Positions 8,193 to 21,042 are shown, counted from the first letter of the stretch. The stretch is 64,000 nt of DNA from Bathynomus jamesi (GCA_023014485.1 JAJOZX010001732.1:259001-323000); one strand, 5' to 3'. Translations and numbers: made by a program. Notes: a model not told the origin generated them from the letters alone.

Positions 8193-9560
8193 AAAATGAT
8201 ATTAATGCAACAATACAATACAATACAATTGCGAAAATACAAGAAGATAACATCCTAACGAATTCAAATTAGATGATGACGAATTTTTCTTTAAAATACA
8301 AATTTTATACAGAACAAATGAGTTCGAGTGGTTGAGTACAACGCATCGTAATCAATCTTTAACATGACACTTGATAAGAAAGTTATTATAAAATATAAAA
8401 AATTCAAAGATTAATACTTTAATTTATGCAAACAGAATAAAATGATTAATACGTTAATTTAGACAAACAATGATATTATTAAATTTTACAAATATTTAGT
8501 TGTCATGATTGTACAGGTAATAAACTAATTTTATTGACTAAGGTAGGTAAAAAATCGAATTACGTAATGGATGATGTATAGACCTGTAGTCTAGTGTGTA
8601 TTTTTGTGTACTAAGTACAAAGTGAGTATCTTATAATTTTGAGGGACAGATTATCTGAGAGGATTGTTAAATTAACTGAATAAATGCATGAGGAAGAATA
8701 TATATATTAAGCAACAATTATTACGATGAAATAAATTTAAATGATCGAGAGTAAATATCATAGTTAGCACTTAAACGCAATTAAATAAAGTTTATCGTGA
8801 TATCCCATAATTTTAGAATAAAATTTGTGTATATATAGTATATATAGTGTGCATACGTGGGTGTGTGTGTAAGGATTCGAGAGGTTTTCGAATTAACAAA
8901 GTTATATAATAATTTAAATTGAGAGTAGGGTTATAGAGTCCTTTAAGTTTAAAGTGAATTATTATAAAATCTAATTGCAGGTAGCATTAATGGTAATGTA
9001 TTCGTATGAGGTTCAATGTAAAAGTGACTTGAGGTACGAGTGAATTAGAGTATGTGTCAACAATAATAAAATTCATTTAGGATTATCGATTTTACATAAT
9101 TAAATCAGTTGCACGTATATTAAATTAATAAAAAAACGCACTTAGAAGAACTTACAATTAATGAAAGTAAATCTCACGGTTTTAAAATTGAATTTCGACA
9201 CACAATTAAATTCGACTAGTAACATTTATAGCTATATAGTCAAATTGACAATAATTTTCGTTTGATACCTTACAAATGGTACAATAACAATTTAAATACA
9301 ATTACTCACGATTAATTGAAAAAAAGAAATGAAAAATACAAATTAAAAATATAAATCAATTATGCATTTTAATGAGCTAACATAATTTTATAATATTCTT
9401 AAAAATAAAAGTAAATCGAGCCAGAGATGAATTTCGGCCAAGAATAAAAAAAAGTTATTGAAATGGAAGGAAAGCATTTCGAAATTTTTTTTTAATAAGT
9501 TCAGGTAAATTTTACATTAAAATTATCTTTGTATAAAAAAATATTAAAAAGGTTTAATAA

Positions 9561-11554
9561 CACTGGCCAACAAAATGAAACTTTTTTTTCTCGTCACAAA
9601 CATGATCACACTTCTCTTAATGCATTTCTCGCGCTGATTCCGAATCTGGTTTTATTTTCTTTATAGCACGTATACTTATATAGATACACTGGTTTTGATA
9701 TTTTTAAGTTTTTGATATTGCTATAAGAAAATTTATGGATGTATAGATCACACTTAGGAATGCTAAACAACAAATACATCATATACCTTATTCAATGTAC
9801 TTATAAATAAAGAATATATACATTATTTTATTAAAAGCGCTGTGAGTGTGATTTCCTTTTGTAAATTTGGCCTGGATTGTCACGATACAGCATCCAACAA
9901 TGGTCCGCCATCATGCTTTCATTCCAATATCCTTGGTAGCGCTTCTCCATCATCTGAATATCTTGATGGAAGCGCTCTCCTTGCTCGTCACTCACTGCAC
10001 CAAGGTTTTCAGGAAAGAAATCTAAGTGGGAATGCAGGAAGTGAATACTTAACGACATTCGACACTCCATTTCTTTGAAGGCATCAAGGAGGTTCTTGAC
10101 TCCATCCTTATACGCAGGTGACTTGTTGCTTCCAAGAAAGTTTTCACATATCCATTTGTGAATCCTGACTGCATACCCATAAGCATTCCTATCACTTTTA
10201 GATCTCCACAAACATTCCATTGATGACTGTCGTATTTGATTGCCTTAAGTAGTATATCCATATTGTCATATGTCTCTTTTAGATGGATGGAATGGGCAAT
10301 GGGGATGGATGGCATTATATTACCATTATGCAAAAGAACTGCTTTCAGGCTTCTCTGCGACGAATCAATAAAGAGGCGCCACTCAGATGCCACATACGTC
10401 TGAGATATGGCTGTAAATAGTCCATTGATGTCATAGCAATAACAGAGAGGACCGTCTACTGAAAAGAATGCTGTTAATTCAAAATTCCGCTTTTGGTAGT
10501 AACTAATATGAACATTGTTCTCAAGTAAATTGTTCTCCTTTAGTCTTGAGGCGAGAAGTTCTGATTTCTCTTTAGACAGCGATAAGTCTCTAACAAGATC
10601 ATTCAACTGTCCTTGGGTTAACTTTTTAGGCTCTAAATGTCTACCTTCAAAAGTGTACTCTGGTTCTGTAGATGGTCCTGAAACACCAGTTGCACCTTCA
10701 TCACTTTCCATGTCATCTATGATAGAATCTAGCATATCACTTGGGGGAATTGGGATGGGCAATGTTTCATCATGTTTTACTGGTCTACGTGCTGAATCCA
10801 AGTTTGGATATACAATCTGGTGTTTGTTCTTGGCAGAAAACCCCATTAAGTTCACACTACAAAAATAACAGTCTTCATGATGATCTTCGGCTCCCTCCAT
10901 ATCATGGGTATGGCAAATGGCATTGAAGCTTTCTTTTTGTTAAGCCAATCAAGTAATCCATTTGAACAGCCAGAACAGATTTGATGTGGCGCCCATGGTT
11001 TATCTTGGTCACCTAGATGGCAACCAAAGTATAGCTTGTATATTTTCTTAATGTCGGTTGTAATACTTCGTCGCTGTGTTTTAGTTGTGAACTGGCCGCA
11101 ACGAAACAGAACTTGTCGGGGTCATTCTTACATTGTCGAGGCATGTTGACTGACCTGAGCAAACTATAAATTCAAAAAAAATGTACACCAACTTGACACA
11201 ACAAGTTCTTGGACTGGACTGATCTTTTGACACACAAAGCACGGCGTTGTTGCCTGAATCACAATGCTGCTAGACGTAAAAGCTCACACCTGAAATACAT
11301 AAGATGTATAATTAAGATAATTGAAATAAATAAGATTAATAAACTAAAAAAACAATAAAATAAACACAATCAAATGTTGAAATATTATTATTTTGCCTAT
11401 TTAAAATGGTTAAATCTGTGTAGTTATATATATGCCTTCATCTTGAAAACTATACGTGCTAGAAAAAATCTGAATGCAGTTTTGGAATCAGCGTGAAAAA
11501 TGGTATCCAACCAACACAAATTTTACTCTGATGAAAAATCTTTGTTGACCAGTG
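9561..11554 (-). mobile_element. TE-B copy 1, DNA transposon with CACTGG termini
   Basis: 1994 bp. Termini are inverted (CACTGGCCAACAAA on the left, complement of CACTGGTCAACAAA on the right). Further matching blocks inside both ends (CGCTGATTCC and TAGCACGTATA, about 9629-9676 and 11448-11505) give imperfect terminal repeats of roughly 110-120 bp. TAA lies on both sides (9558-9560 and 11555-11557); the empty site in later units (for example 35895-35897) has a single TAA, so the target duplication is 3 bp. That size fits PIF/Harbinger-like and a few other superfamilies, but the protein is not one I can assign. It encodes one broken minus-strand gene. Confidence 0.88.
9831..11144 (-). pseudogene. 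TE-B transposon protein (zinc-binding N-terminus, possible RNase H-like core), broken
   Basis: Remnant of a multicopy protein family common in arthropod and Hydra genomes (from memory), usually annotated as uncharacterised. N-terminus at 11144. The first C-x2-C pair is destroyed by a 1-bp loss near 11098; another 1-bp loss at about 10885 follows WREP. The frame 10049-10900 covers the HEDCYFC cysteine pair, a Pro-rich linker, NDLVRDLSLSKEKSELL, FIDSSQRSLKAVLLHNG and CGDLKVIG. The frame 9831-10220 gives the C-terminus with NLGAVSDEQGERFHQDI and ends at 9831. The two frames join only by a shift near 10130, and about 130 residues between CGDLKV and MECRMSL seem to be missing compared with full-length relatives as I remember them. 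The Asp, Asp and Glu in these three blocks could be a transposase triad; that is inference. Confidence 0.75.
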
Positions 11555-12109
11555 TAATTTTTGCATGTTAAGTAGAAAAATCATACTCTCGTTAAATGTT
11601 GATAGAATTTGAATTATTTGATATTTTAGTCTGAAAACTTGTTTGCATATAGATAAATACATATGTTTTATTGTGTAGAAGTTTTATTAAAATTAAATGC
11701 CAAAAAAATAACAAACACAACTTAAATTTAGGGTATGTGCGGTCATACGGGCAAATTTCCCGACCGTACAGAGCAGGATAAATTAGGTACATGATCGATT
11801 AATTATTACACAATTACTGTCATAATATAATCACAATAATTATAAAAATTGTTATAAGCAATTGTAAAAACGGTTTTGGTTATCAATAATAAAATATATC
11901 ATTTTACCTATATATTTACATATGCAACAATCGCATGAAAAAAAAGAAAAATCGGTCAATTTCCTTCTTACAAAAAAAAAATGTTGAACTAAAGACACAA
12001 GCCGGTCAATTCAGGTTGAATTTAATTCTTTTTTACAACAAAAAAAAGGTTGAATTAAATTCTTTTAAACAACAAAGAGGAAAAGTTGAATTCAATTGAC
12101 TTCACTGAA

Positions 12110-12520
12110 ATTACTTGGGATTTGTTAACTGACTTGGGACTTCAAAACTGACTTGGGACTTCAAAACTGACTTGGGACTTCAAAACTGACTACAATTGTC
12201 TTGGGACTGAATACAACTATCTTCGGACTGACTACAACTTTCTGGGGACTGACTACAACTTTCTTGGGACTGACTACAACATTCTTGGGACTGACTACAA
12301 CTTTCTTGAAGCTGATTACAACTGATTCCGAACTGAAACTGACTCGCAACTGACTTGCAACTGACTGACTGACTTGAAACTAACTGACCTCAAACTAACT
12401 GACTTGAGACTAACTGACTTGAAACTGACTGACTCACTGACTTCGAAACTAACTTCAAATAAATTGACTTCAAAACTGACTTCGAAACTGACTTCATTGA
12501 CTTACTGACTTGAACTGCTA
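12110..12520. repeat. GACTT/GACTGA-rich tandem tract, internal region 1
   Basis: 18-bp monomers of the CTTGGGACTGACTACAAC type (to about 12320) followed by shorter GACTGACTTGAAACTAA monomers. This copy has one more ACTTGGGACTTCAAA monomer than the copy in region 0. Confidence 0.9.
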
Positions 12521-12821
12521 TCAAATATTTCTATAAATCTCTGGGGCGGTAGTACAAGTAGTCTCTCTGGATGCAACCTACTGACTTCAACTGACTGAAA
12601 ACTGAAATTGACTGCACTCGAACTGCTATCAAGTGGAGTCTATTATTCTCTGGGTTTGGTTGTCCCTCTTGGAAGCAACCAACTAACTGAAATTAACTGA
12701 AATGGACTCCACTGAACTGCTATCAGTTGAGTCTACTAAAACTGACTTACACTTGAACTGCTATAAAGTGGAGACTATTAATCTCTGGGGTTTGGTTGTT
12801 CCTCTTGGATACGACCAACTG
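12512..12821. repeat. Three diverged hairpin repeats, internal region 1
   Basis: Three related segments starting GAACTGCTAT (12512, 12620, 12755), each leading through CTCTGGG to a short inverted repeat around a shared CTCTNGGA loop. Stems: AGTAG/CTACT (12557-12561 and 12578-12582), GGTTG/CAACC (12658-12662 and 12676-12680), and GGTTGT/ACGACC with one wobble (12794-12799 and 12811-12816). A partial fourth copy (CTGAACTGCTATCAGTTGAG) lies near 12710. Counterparts: 23595-23905, 31282-31590, 36821-37130, 42456-42765, 48242-48550, 53990-54298 and 59738-60045. Confidence 0.8.
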
Positions 12822-13094
12822 AAACTGAAAATGAAACTTGAACTTGAAACTGATTCAAGTATCTCTATAACTCTATAAACTCAATATAAACTCTCTCTTT
12901 CTTAATTTGCAAGTCAATTCAATGCAATAACTTCAAAAAAATTGTAAACAAAAATAAAAAATATAAATAACATTTCACTCGAATGTACGCGAAGGCAGTG
13001 TAGCATTATGTTTGGTACATAAAATAAAATTATCTATACTAACTATAACAGTGAAAATAACTGTGAAAATAACTGAAAATAACTGAAATTTAAC

Positions 13095-13305
13095 TCTGCG
13101 ACAATAACTCTGCGACAATAACTCTGCGACAATAATAATGTGAAGTTTAACTTCTGTGACAACTAACTTCTGTGACAACTAACTTCTGTGACTTTTAACT
13201 CTGTGACTTTAACTTCTGTGAAAGTTAACTTCTGTATAAATTAACTTCTGTGACAATTAACTTCTGTGACAATTAACTTCTGTGACAATTAACTACTGCG
13301 AAAAT
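13095..13305. repeat. CTCTGCGAC / AACTTCTGTGACAAT tandem tract, internal region 1
   Basis: Three CTCTGCGACAATAA monomers and about nine degenerate AACTTCTGTGACAAT monomers. Confidence 0.88.
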
Positions 13306-14030
13306 TAGTTTCAATAAAAAATGTATCACTGGTGTCTGAAATGTTCACTGTGTTTCTTGTTAATTCTGGCTTGATACTAGTTAACTGTTAATAATACTGA
13401 CTTTTCAACTGTTTACAAATTACTTAAAAAACAAACTCTGTACTTAAAATTTCTACGACGAAATCATTAGAGATGTCCTGAAGACGTCTTGATGGCTACT
13501 TGTTCTAGATGAGACGAGACGTGAATAACTTGGAGTCGTTACACACCGGTTCAAGGGTGGATGTGACGAACTGGGAGTCGTGACACACCGGTCAAATAGT
13601 GGGTCGCAAAATGTTAAAATCCTGATGCAGGGTAATTTCTATTCTGGAAAAACAGTGACCACTTATTCAAATACTCTTGTTAAAATCCTGGTTAAAGGGT
13701 CGCCAGTTTGTTAACCCCTCCGTCTATGGCCCTGGGTTGGTTCGGAGTCGACGAAGTTCTGGTTGGGAGGCAGCAACGGATCTGTTACTTGCAGTAGTTT
13801 CTTCTATACGACTCTCCGAGTTCTTCTTTAGTGGCTCGGAGGATTCTGAGAGGCTTATTAAATTCTCTGAGGGTTCCCCCAGATTCTTCTTGTAACGTAT
13901 CGGGATATTTTACTGACTAAATTCCTGAAGAGAGCACGCACGGCTCGAAGGAGAAGATAGAGACTTTCTTTTACTGTAATTTACTGCTAAAATGTACGGG
14001 TACTACTCAGCCTCGTCGTTGGAATCAGAA

Positions 14031-14062
14031 TGAACATGGAAGGAATTATTGGGGTTTATATA
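14031..14062 (-). promoter_or_regulatory. TATA box and initiator, LTR-like segment 2
   Basis: TATATAAA at 14062-14055 and TCATTC with its A at 14031; 31-nt spacing kept. Confidence 0.6.
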
Positions 14063-14721
14063 CCCCGCATCTATTACCATCATCATTATTAAATGTTGAA
14101 TAGGCTGTATTATTTTGCACAATAGTTAAAAATAAAGTAAATCTTCTAGCTGTGGTAATGTATAAACGAATAAACAAGATATTTGAAGATGGAGACATAT
14201 TTTTTATCTTAAACCGCGTATTTTCAGATCTGATGTTATCATGATCTGCCAAGTTAGCTAAAAGTGGAAATTGAACTATGCATCTTTACAATAAAATATG
14301 CATATGAGTAAAATTATAGGTTTAAGATTTACAATTAAATGCTTAGGCAAGACATGACTTCATCTTTTATAACAGAGAGAGAATGTATACAAAATATGAA
14401 CACTGCAAAAAATTTCTCAGGATTCATTATTAAGCTAAATTTAAAAATAATTAAGAAATTTTAAAAAGAGCAAGTCACCAATTATTTGGCAAAGTAGAAA
14501 GAACATCAAAATTTATCCAACGAAAAAAATAATAATAAAAATAATCGTATTTTCGCCGAGTATGCATTTCTAAAGGCGACATAATGTCGGGTCGGACATT
14601 GAGTACATTGTAATTTTGGTTTACCATAACTATGATTATAATTACCAATTAATTCATTTATTATCGTTAACTACAATTCCATTATAGTACATTCACTACG
14701 TCATTTAGTACATTACATCAT

Positions 14722-14875
14722 TAAGTACATTAATTACATTATATTAAATTATTATCGTTTAATTAAAGTACATTAATTACATTATATTAAATTATTATCG
14801 TTTAATTAAAGTGCATTAATTACATTATATTAAATTATTATCGTTTAATTAAAGTACATTAATTACATTATATCA
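14722..14875. repeat. 43-bp tandem repeat, 3 copies (segment 2)
   Basis: Three copies; the spacer after the second reads gtgcatt rather than gtacatt, a variant private to this unit. Confidence 0.93.
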
Positions 14876-14971
14876 TTAATTACAGTTTCATTATGTACAT
14901 TAGTCACTTACATTTCTTACAGTGTTTTTATATTTATATATAGTTATTAGTACAACACAAAGTACATGAGC

Positions 14972-15021
<50 letters not shown>

Positions 15022-17893
15022 CAACATGACACATGATACATAACATAACGCATGATAATTTTTTTGTAATTTAGATCAGAGCGAAAGGAGCTTTTTATCT
15101 TAGAAGCGTTCACTTTTGCTGTGGTTAGCGGAATTTGATCAATTGCATAAGCATTTCCTATTTTATTGCGAGAGGTGAACGCACTTAAAAGAAAAAGTAA
15201 AAAGAATACATGTGGACGTATTTACGTGTACGTAACACAATAGGTTGTGTGCGTAATATAGACACGCGTAAACATGGACTGATTGGGTTGGCATCAGTAG
15301 ACAATAGGTAGGACACAACATATAAATAATGACGTATAGAGAATGAAGTTATTTTTTTTATTATATTAAAGAATTTACCATACATTGAATACAGAAGATG
15401 TCCAAATACTAAACACGTGATTCAGTGTTCAATGTATGGAAACCGTGAAGGAATTTAAGTTATTTTATGACGTCATAGTGTATAAGTCATTGTTGGGAGG
15501 ATTTAAAAGAAACGAATTAGAGACAAAGAGTGGATATTAAGGACTAAGAAGTACAACTACGGGTTCCAATCCTGTTATATGCAATGTGTATGCATAATCT
15601 AGCGACGAGGGTGAGATGCAAGACAACCATAATTAATTATAATAAATTCTAAAACAAATGAAAATGGAAATATGGGTACGACTAAACTATAGAAATGGTA
15701 GGTCGCATGGGTGTGACACTAAAAAAGAATAGAAAGCAAAAGTCGAACTTCTATCCAAACTCGCTCAGGCGATTTTGGTTCTTATGTAAAAATGAATATT
15801 GATTATTCATTGTTCATTTTTACAGTGCTTCCCTTTAAAATGATATTAATGCAACAATACAATACAATACAATTGCGAAAATACAAGAAGATAACATCCT
15901 AACGAATTCAAATTAGATGATGACGAATTTTTCTTTAAAATACAAATTTTATACAGAACAAATGAGTTCGAGTGGTTGAGTACAACGCATCGTAATCAAT
16001 CTTTAACATGACACTTGCTTAGAAAGTTATTATAAAATATAAAAAATTCAAAGATTAATACTTTAATTTATGCAAACAGAATAAAATGATTAATACGTTA
16101 ATTTAGACAAACAATGATATTATTAAATTTTACAAATATTTAGTTGTCATGATTGTACAGGTAATAAACTAATTTTATTGACTAAGGTAGGTAAAAAATC
16201 GAATTACGTAATGGATGATGTATAGACCTGTAGTCTAGTGTGTATTTTTGTGTACTAAGTACAAAGTGAGTATCTTATAATTTTGAGGGACAGATTATCT
16301 GAGAGGATTGTTAAATTAACTGAATAAATGCATGAGGAAGAATATATAATTAAGCAACAATTATTACGATGAAATAAATTTAAATGATCGAGAGTAAATA
16401 TCATAGTTAGCACTTAAACGCAATTAAATAAAGTTTATCGTGATATCCCATAATTTTAGAATAAAATTTGTGTATATATAGTATATATAGTGTGCATACG
16501 TGGGTGTGTGTGTAAGGATTCGAGAGGTTTTCGAATTAACAAAGTTATATAATAATTTAAATTGAGAGTAGGGTTATAGAGTCCTTTAAGTTTAAAGTGA
16601 ATTATTATAAAATCTAATTGCAGGTAGCATTAATGGTAATGTATTCGTATGAGGTTCAATGTAAAAGTGACTTGAGGTACGAGTGAATTAGAGTATGTGT
16701 CAACAATAATAAAATTCATTTAGGATTATCGATTTTACATAATTAAATCAGTTGCACGTATATTAAATTAATAAAAAAACGCACTTAGAAGAACTTACAA
16801 TTAATGAAAGTAAATCTTACGGTTTTAAAATTGAATTTCGACACACAATTAAATTCGACTAGTAACATTTATAGCTATATAGTCAAATTGACAATAATTT
16901 TCGTTTGATACCTTACAAATGGTACAATAACAATTTAAATACAATTACTCACGATTAATTGAAAAAAGAAATGAAAAATACAAATAAAAAATATAAATCA
17001 ATTATGCATTTTAATGAGCTAACATAATTTTATAATATTCTTAAAAATAAAAGTAAATCGAGCCAGAGATGAATTTCGGCAAGAATAAAAAAAGTTATTG
17101 AAATGGAAGGAAAGCATTTCGAAATTTTTTTTAATAAGTTCAGGTAAATTTTACATTAAAATATCTTTGTATAAAAAAATATTAAAAAGGTTTAATAACA
17201 CTGGCCAACAAAATGAAACTTTTTTTTCTCATCACAAACATGATCACACTTCTCTTAATGCATTTCTCGCGCTGATTCCGAATCTGGTTTTATTTTCTTT
17301 ATAGCACGTATACTTATATAGATACACTGGTTTTGATATTTTAAGTTTTTGATATTGCTATAAGAAAATTTATGGATGTATAGATCACACTTAGGAATGC
17401 TAAACAACAAATACATCATATACCTTATTCAATGTATTATAATAAAGAATATATACATTTTTATTAAAAGCGCTGTGAGTGTGATTTCCTTTTGAAATTT
17501 GGCCTGGATTGTCACGATACAGCATCCAACAATGGTCCGCCATCATGCTTTCATTCCAATATCCTTGGTAGCGCTTCTCCATCATCTGAATATCTTGATG
17601 GAAGCGCTCTCCTTGCTCGTCACTCACTGCACCAAGGTTTTCAGGAAAGAAATCTAAGTGGGAATGCAGGAAGTGAACACTTAACGACATTCGACACTCC
17701 ATTTCTTTGAAGGCATCAAGGAGGTTCTTGACTCCATCCTTATACGCAGGTGACTTGTTGCTTCCAAGAAAGTTTTCACATATCCATTTGTGAATCCTGA
17801 CTGCATACCCATAAGCATTCCTATAACTTTTAGATCTCCACAAACATTCCATTGATGACTGTCGTATTTGATTGCCTTAAGTAGTATATCCAT

Positions 17894-18217
17894 TAGGGTG
17901 GAGCGAAAAATACTTTTTTTCTAGTATGAAGTTCTAATAGTGATTAGAAGTTGCATTTAGTGGACGAAATATGCCTGCCAAAATATGAGTTCATTTGTTT
18001 AAAATTTTCAGCTGCCACCAGGGGGCTAAATTTAACACAATTTTGTGTAAAAAGGAAAAAAATGCTTTTATTTTAGGTTTGTCAAACTATTATAAAATCT
18101 TATCTTAGAATTATCTAATAGTTTGATTTAGATTCTTAAATGATAGGAATTCGTTTTGTAAAAATGCCTTTTCATATGCTGAATATCTTCAGCTGCCACA
18201 AGAGAGCTGAAGTTAAC
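17894..18217 (+). repeat. Left terminal inverted repeat (~324 bp) of the 8-bp-TSD transposon
   Basis: Pairs with 21043-21363; perfect over the outer 53 bp and mostly matching inside. It contains two direct copies of a 38-bp motif beginning TTCAGCTGCCAC (18008-18045 and 18188-18225), about 180 bp apart. Confidence 0.9.
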
Positions 18218-18611
18218 ACAATTTAGAGTAACTGAGTCATGTTGAGACTACACTGAATGTTGTGGGGGAGGGTTTTGATGTGAAGGAATTTCTTTCTGTG
18301 AGTCATTAGAACAGTGTGTTAACACTTGTCTTCTTAGGTAGTAGGCCTAGTCGCTCAGTTGATCGGAGAGTTTTTTAATATGATCGGAATATTATAAAAC
18401 TTTATTTTAAAGTGATTTATATAGAGATAATATTGATTTTATTATAAAATGCTTGTTATAATGTATTATATAATTTTAGTTTATTTATATAATATATTAT
18501 ATATTTATATAATATATTATATATACTTATAAAATATATTATATATATTAATTATATAATGTTTTGATGTTACAGGATATTTTGTGATTGTGAATTTTTC
18601 TTAAAAATATT
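18218..18611. other. 5' non-coding part of the 8-bp-TSD transposon
   Basis: About 390 bp between the terminal repeat and the first ATG. It includes a run rich in palindromic TATAATATATTATA (about 18450-18560). I see no gene; a promoter is likely but not identifiable. Confidence 0.6.
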
Positions 18612-20859
18612 ATGGCATCAAATACTAAATATAAACATTTCACTAGAGAACATATGAAGTGTGCCATATTTGAAGTACCTTGTGAGATGAGTGATATGCA
18701 ACTACCAACTTATAACTGCATTATGAAAGATTAACTGTTCACAAAACATTTAGTGAAGAAGCAGATGAATAACAAGGAGCCTTCATTTTCTGAAATAGCA
18801 GAGGCAGTTTCCAAAAAGGTAGAAAATATTTGAAAGAAGGCCTCTTTGCCAATAGTTTCACATACACGCGTTTTACAGATGATGCGAGTGTACCATGATA
18901 AATACAGGTCCTTATTAAAGCCATACAAGTCACGCAAGAATCAGCCTAAGTACAAAAATCAGCTTGAAGAATTTGAAAACTCTTCAAAATGCACTTTGTT
19001 TGACATCTGCACCTGCAAATGTAAGGAGTTTAGGAGATGCTCATGTGAAAAGAGTAAGAAAGTCCCTCCAAAAGAACAGGATTTTTTAAATGACCAACGA
19101 ACACGCAGAATAATGGTGATAGGAAGCATTGACATAGCACACACAAGACGATTACAAGCAAGAGAACATCGAAAGGAAATGGAAAAAGCACGTCTGGAAT
19201 CCTCACAAACAACTAGTGCTGCTATAACCAATACGTCCAACTTACAAATCGAAACAGAGACAAGTGAACTTCAACAACTAGAAGAGATATCTGAAGATAA
19301 TTAGGAAGATACAACCTCGACTCAATATGTAATATCAGAACAACAGATGCGTGAGCCACTGCCTTCATTAGCAATTACTTGTGATAGATTTAAAATGTCG
19401 GACAGAACTGGGGCTGCTATTGCTTTTGCAGTATTGGCAGATCTTAAAATTGTTACTCCCGAAGACAAAGGGAATATTATAGACAGAAGTAAGCTAAGAC
19501 GTGAAAGACAAAAACAGAGAAAGGAACTACAACAGATAGGAGAGCCAAAAACCATGCGGGGATTATACTTTGATGGCAGAAAGGATAAAACAATGACTCA
19601 AGTCCAGGAGAGTGATGGCTCTAACCACCAAAGAACCAAACGCGAAGAGCATATCAGCATAATATCTGAACCACACTCTCTGTACTTTGCACATGTGACA
19701 CCTTCCAGTGGCAAAGCTAAATACATTTACACAGCGCTAGTGAATTGCTTGAAAGAAAGGAATGTTGATATAGGGAACATCGTTGCAGTTGGCTGTGATT
19801 CGACAGTGGTTAACACTGGTAGTATTGGAGGCACAATAAGATTACTGGAAGAAGCCTTTAATAAGCCATTGCAGTGGCTGATATGCCTTTTACACCTTAA
19901 TGAACTTCCATTGCGCCATCTGTTTCATCACTTGGATGGTACCACTACTGGACCAAGAGCATTTTCAGGAGAAATTGGCCGAGCACTTTCAGACTGTGAA
20001 AAGCTTCCCATAGTTAACTTCAAACCCATTCAAATTCAAGAGGACATGTGTGAAGTTGATGTAGATGACATAAGTACTGACCAGAAATACCTTCTTGAAA
20101 TTCACAAGGCTATATCAAGTGGAACATTCTCAAAGAGTCTTAGTCATAAGAGTCCAGGCAATATATCACATTCAAGGTGGCTCACCACAGCAAACAGGAC
20201 TCTGCGGTTATATGCAAGCACAGAGAATCCTTCAGGCAATTTACAAGAATTAGCTACTTTCATTGTTAGGGTATACGCACCAATGTGGTTTCAGATAAAA
20301 CGTAAACCATTATGCCAATATGGTGCTAAACATATGTGGCATATGATTGCAAGAAGCCGGTATCTCCGTGAAGAGCTTAGGAGAGTACATGACTCAGTCA
20401 TTCAGCGAAATGCATATTACGCAAATCAAGAAAACATTCTCATTGCAATGATAGCTGATGAAAGGGAGCATGTGCGTCAGTTGGGATTTAGGCGTATCAT
20501 AAAAGCAAGGGCATGCATTCAAGAAACAGATGTTATCAGGTATTTTAAGGTGCCAGAAATAAATTTTTATGCCAAAGACTACAGATCTCATTATGTGGCA
20601 AGATTTTCAGATAGCAGAACCACCGATAACCAAAGGAGTTTCTCTTGATGATATTGAATCATGCATCAAACATGGTACTACTCTTCATTCAGAATTATTT
20701 CAGTTTCCATGTCATACACAAGCCGTAGAGAGATGCGTCAAGCTCGTTACAGACGCTGCTGGATCAGTCTGCGGACCTACAAACAGAGACGGTTGGATTC
20801 GTGCTACATTAGAATCAAGGAAAAAACAGCCAAAATTTGACACAAAAGCAAATTACTAA
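18612..20859 (+). pseudogene. Transposase of the 8-bp-TSD transposon, with three in-frame stops and a frameshift
   Basis: One reading frame runs from ATG 18612 to 20648 apart from stops at 18732 (TAA), 18831 (TGA) and 19302 (TAG). It then needs a frame change near 20570-20600 to reach the C-terminus ending at 20859, about 750 codons in all. Features: a cysteine cluster CTCKCKEFRRCSC followed by FLNDQRTRR (about 19005-19115); GLYFDGRKDKT (about 19560); VGCDSTVVNTG with an Asp; CLLHLNELPLRHL (about 19888); and a C-terminal FPCHTQAVERCVKLV block with a Glu. Two Asp and the late Glu, with a Cys/His block between, resemble an RNase H-fold transposase; that assignment is inference. I remember the family as widespread and uncharacterised in arthropods and Hydra. 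Four independent lesions mean it is long dead or arrived as a defective copy. Confidence 0.82.
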
Positions 20860-21042
20860 ATAGTCTTCAGCAAGAACCCTTTCTAGAGGGAGGTTGGTTG
20901 GGGAAAGGGTGGTAACTCCGCTAAGGCACGAAATAACGTTTCTTAACTGTCTCAAGCCAGTATAAAGGAGGAGAGACATCCTAATTTATTACTGTTCCCT
21001 TTTTCAAGTAAATACAGAATCATACTTAATTGTCATTTTTAA
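20860..21042. other. 3' non-coding part of the 8-bp-TSD transposon
   Basis: About 180 bp between the end of the reading frame and the right terminal repeat. Nothing distinctive apart from locally higher GC content. Confidence 0.6.

Larger units (their letters stand above)
8179..13708 (-). repeat. Internal region 1, with TE-B copy 1
   Basis: The most complete internal region and the reference for the others. From high to low coordinate on the minus strand it holds: primer-site motif (13697-13705); 36-bp duplication around ACACCGGT (about 13519-13595); CTCTGCGAC/AACTTCTGTGAC tract (about 13095-13305); AT-rich spacer; three hairpin repeats (12512-12821); GACTT-rich tract (about 12110-12520); spacer with the GC-rich inverted motif CGGTC-N17-GACCG (about 11740-11767); TE-B (9561-11554); and 1.4 kb of AT-rich sequence without visible genes (8193-9560) down to the purine tract. 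No gag or pol. Confidence 0.8.
13709..15824 (-). repeat. LTR-like segment 2
   Basis: 2116 bp, TGT...ACA on the minus strand; primer-site motif at 13697-13705 and purine tract just above 15824. (TA)n at 14974-15020. It differs from segment 1 by a short loss near 15285 (gattgggttggc for gattggttgtttggc) and shares its class-A variants. Confidence 0.5.

Noticed and set aside
18846..19304. 152-codon frame as a separate small gene in the nested transposon
   Set aside because: It is in the same frame as the sequence before and after it, separated only by single stop codons, so it is a piece of one damaged transposase.
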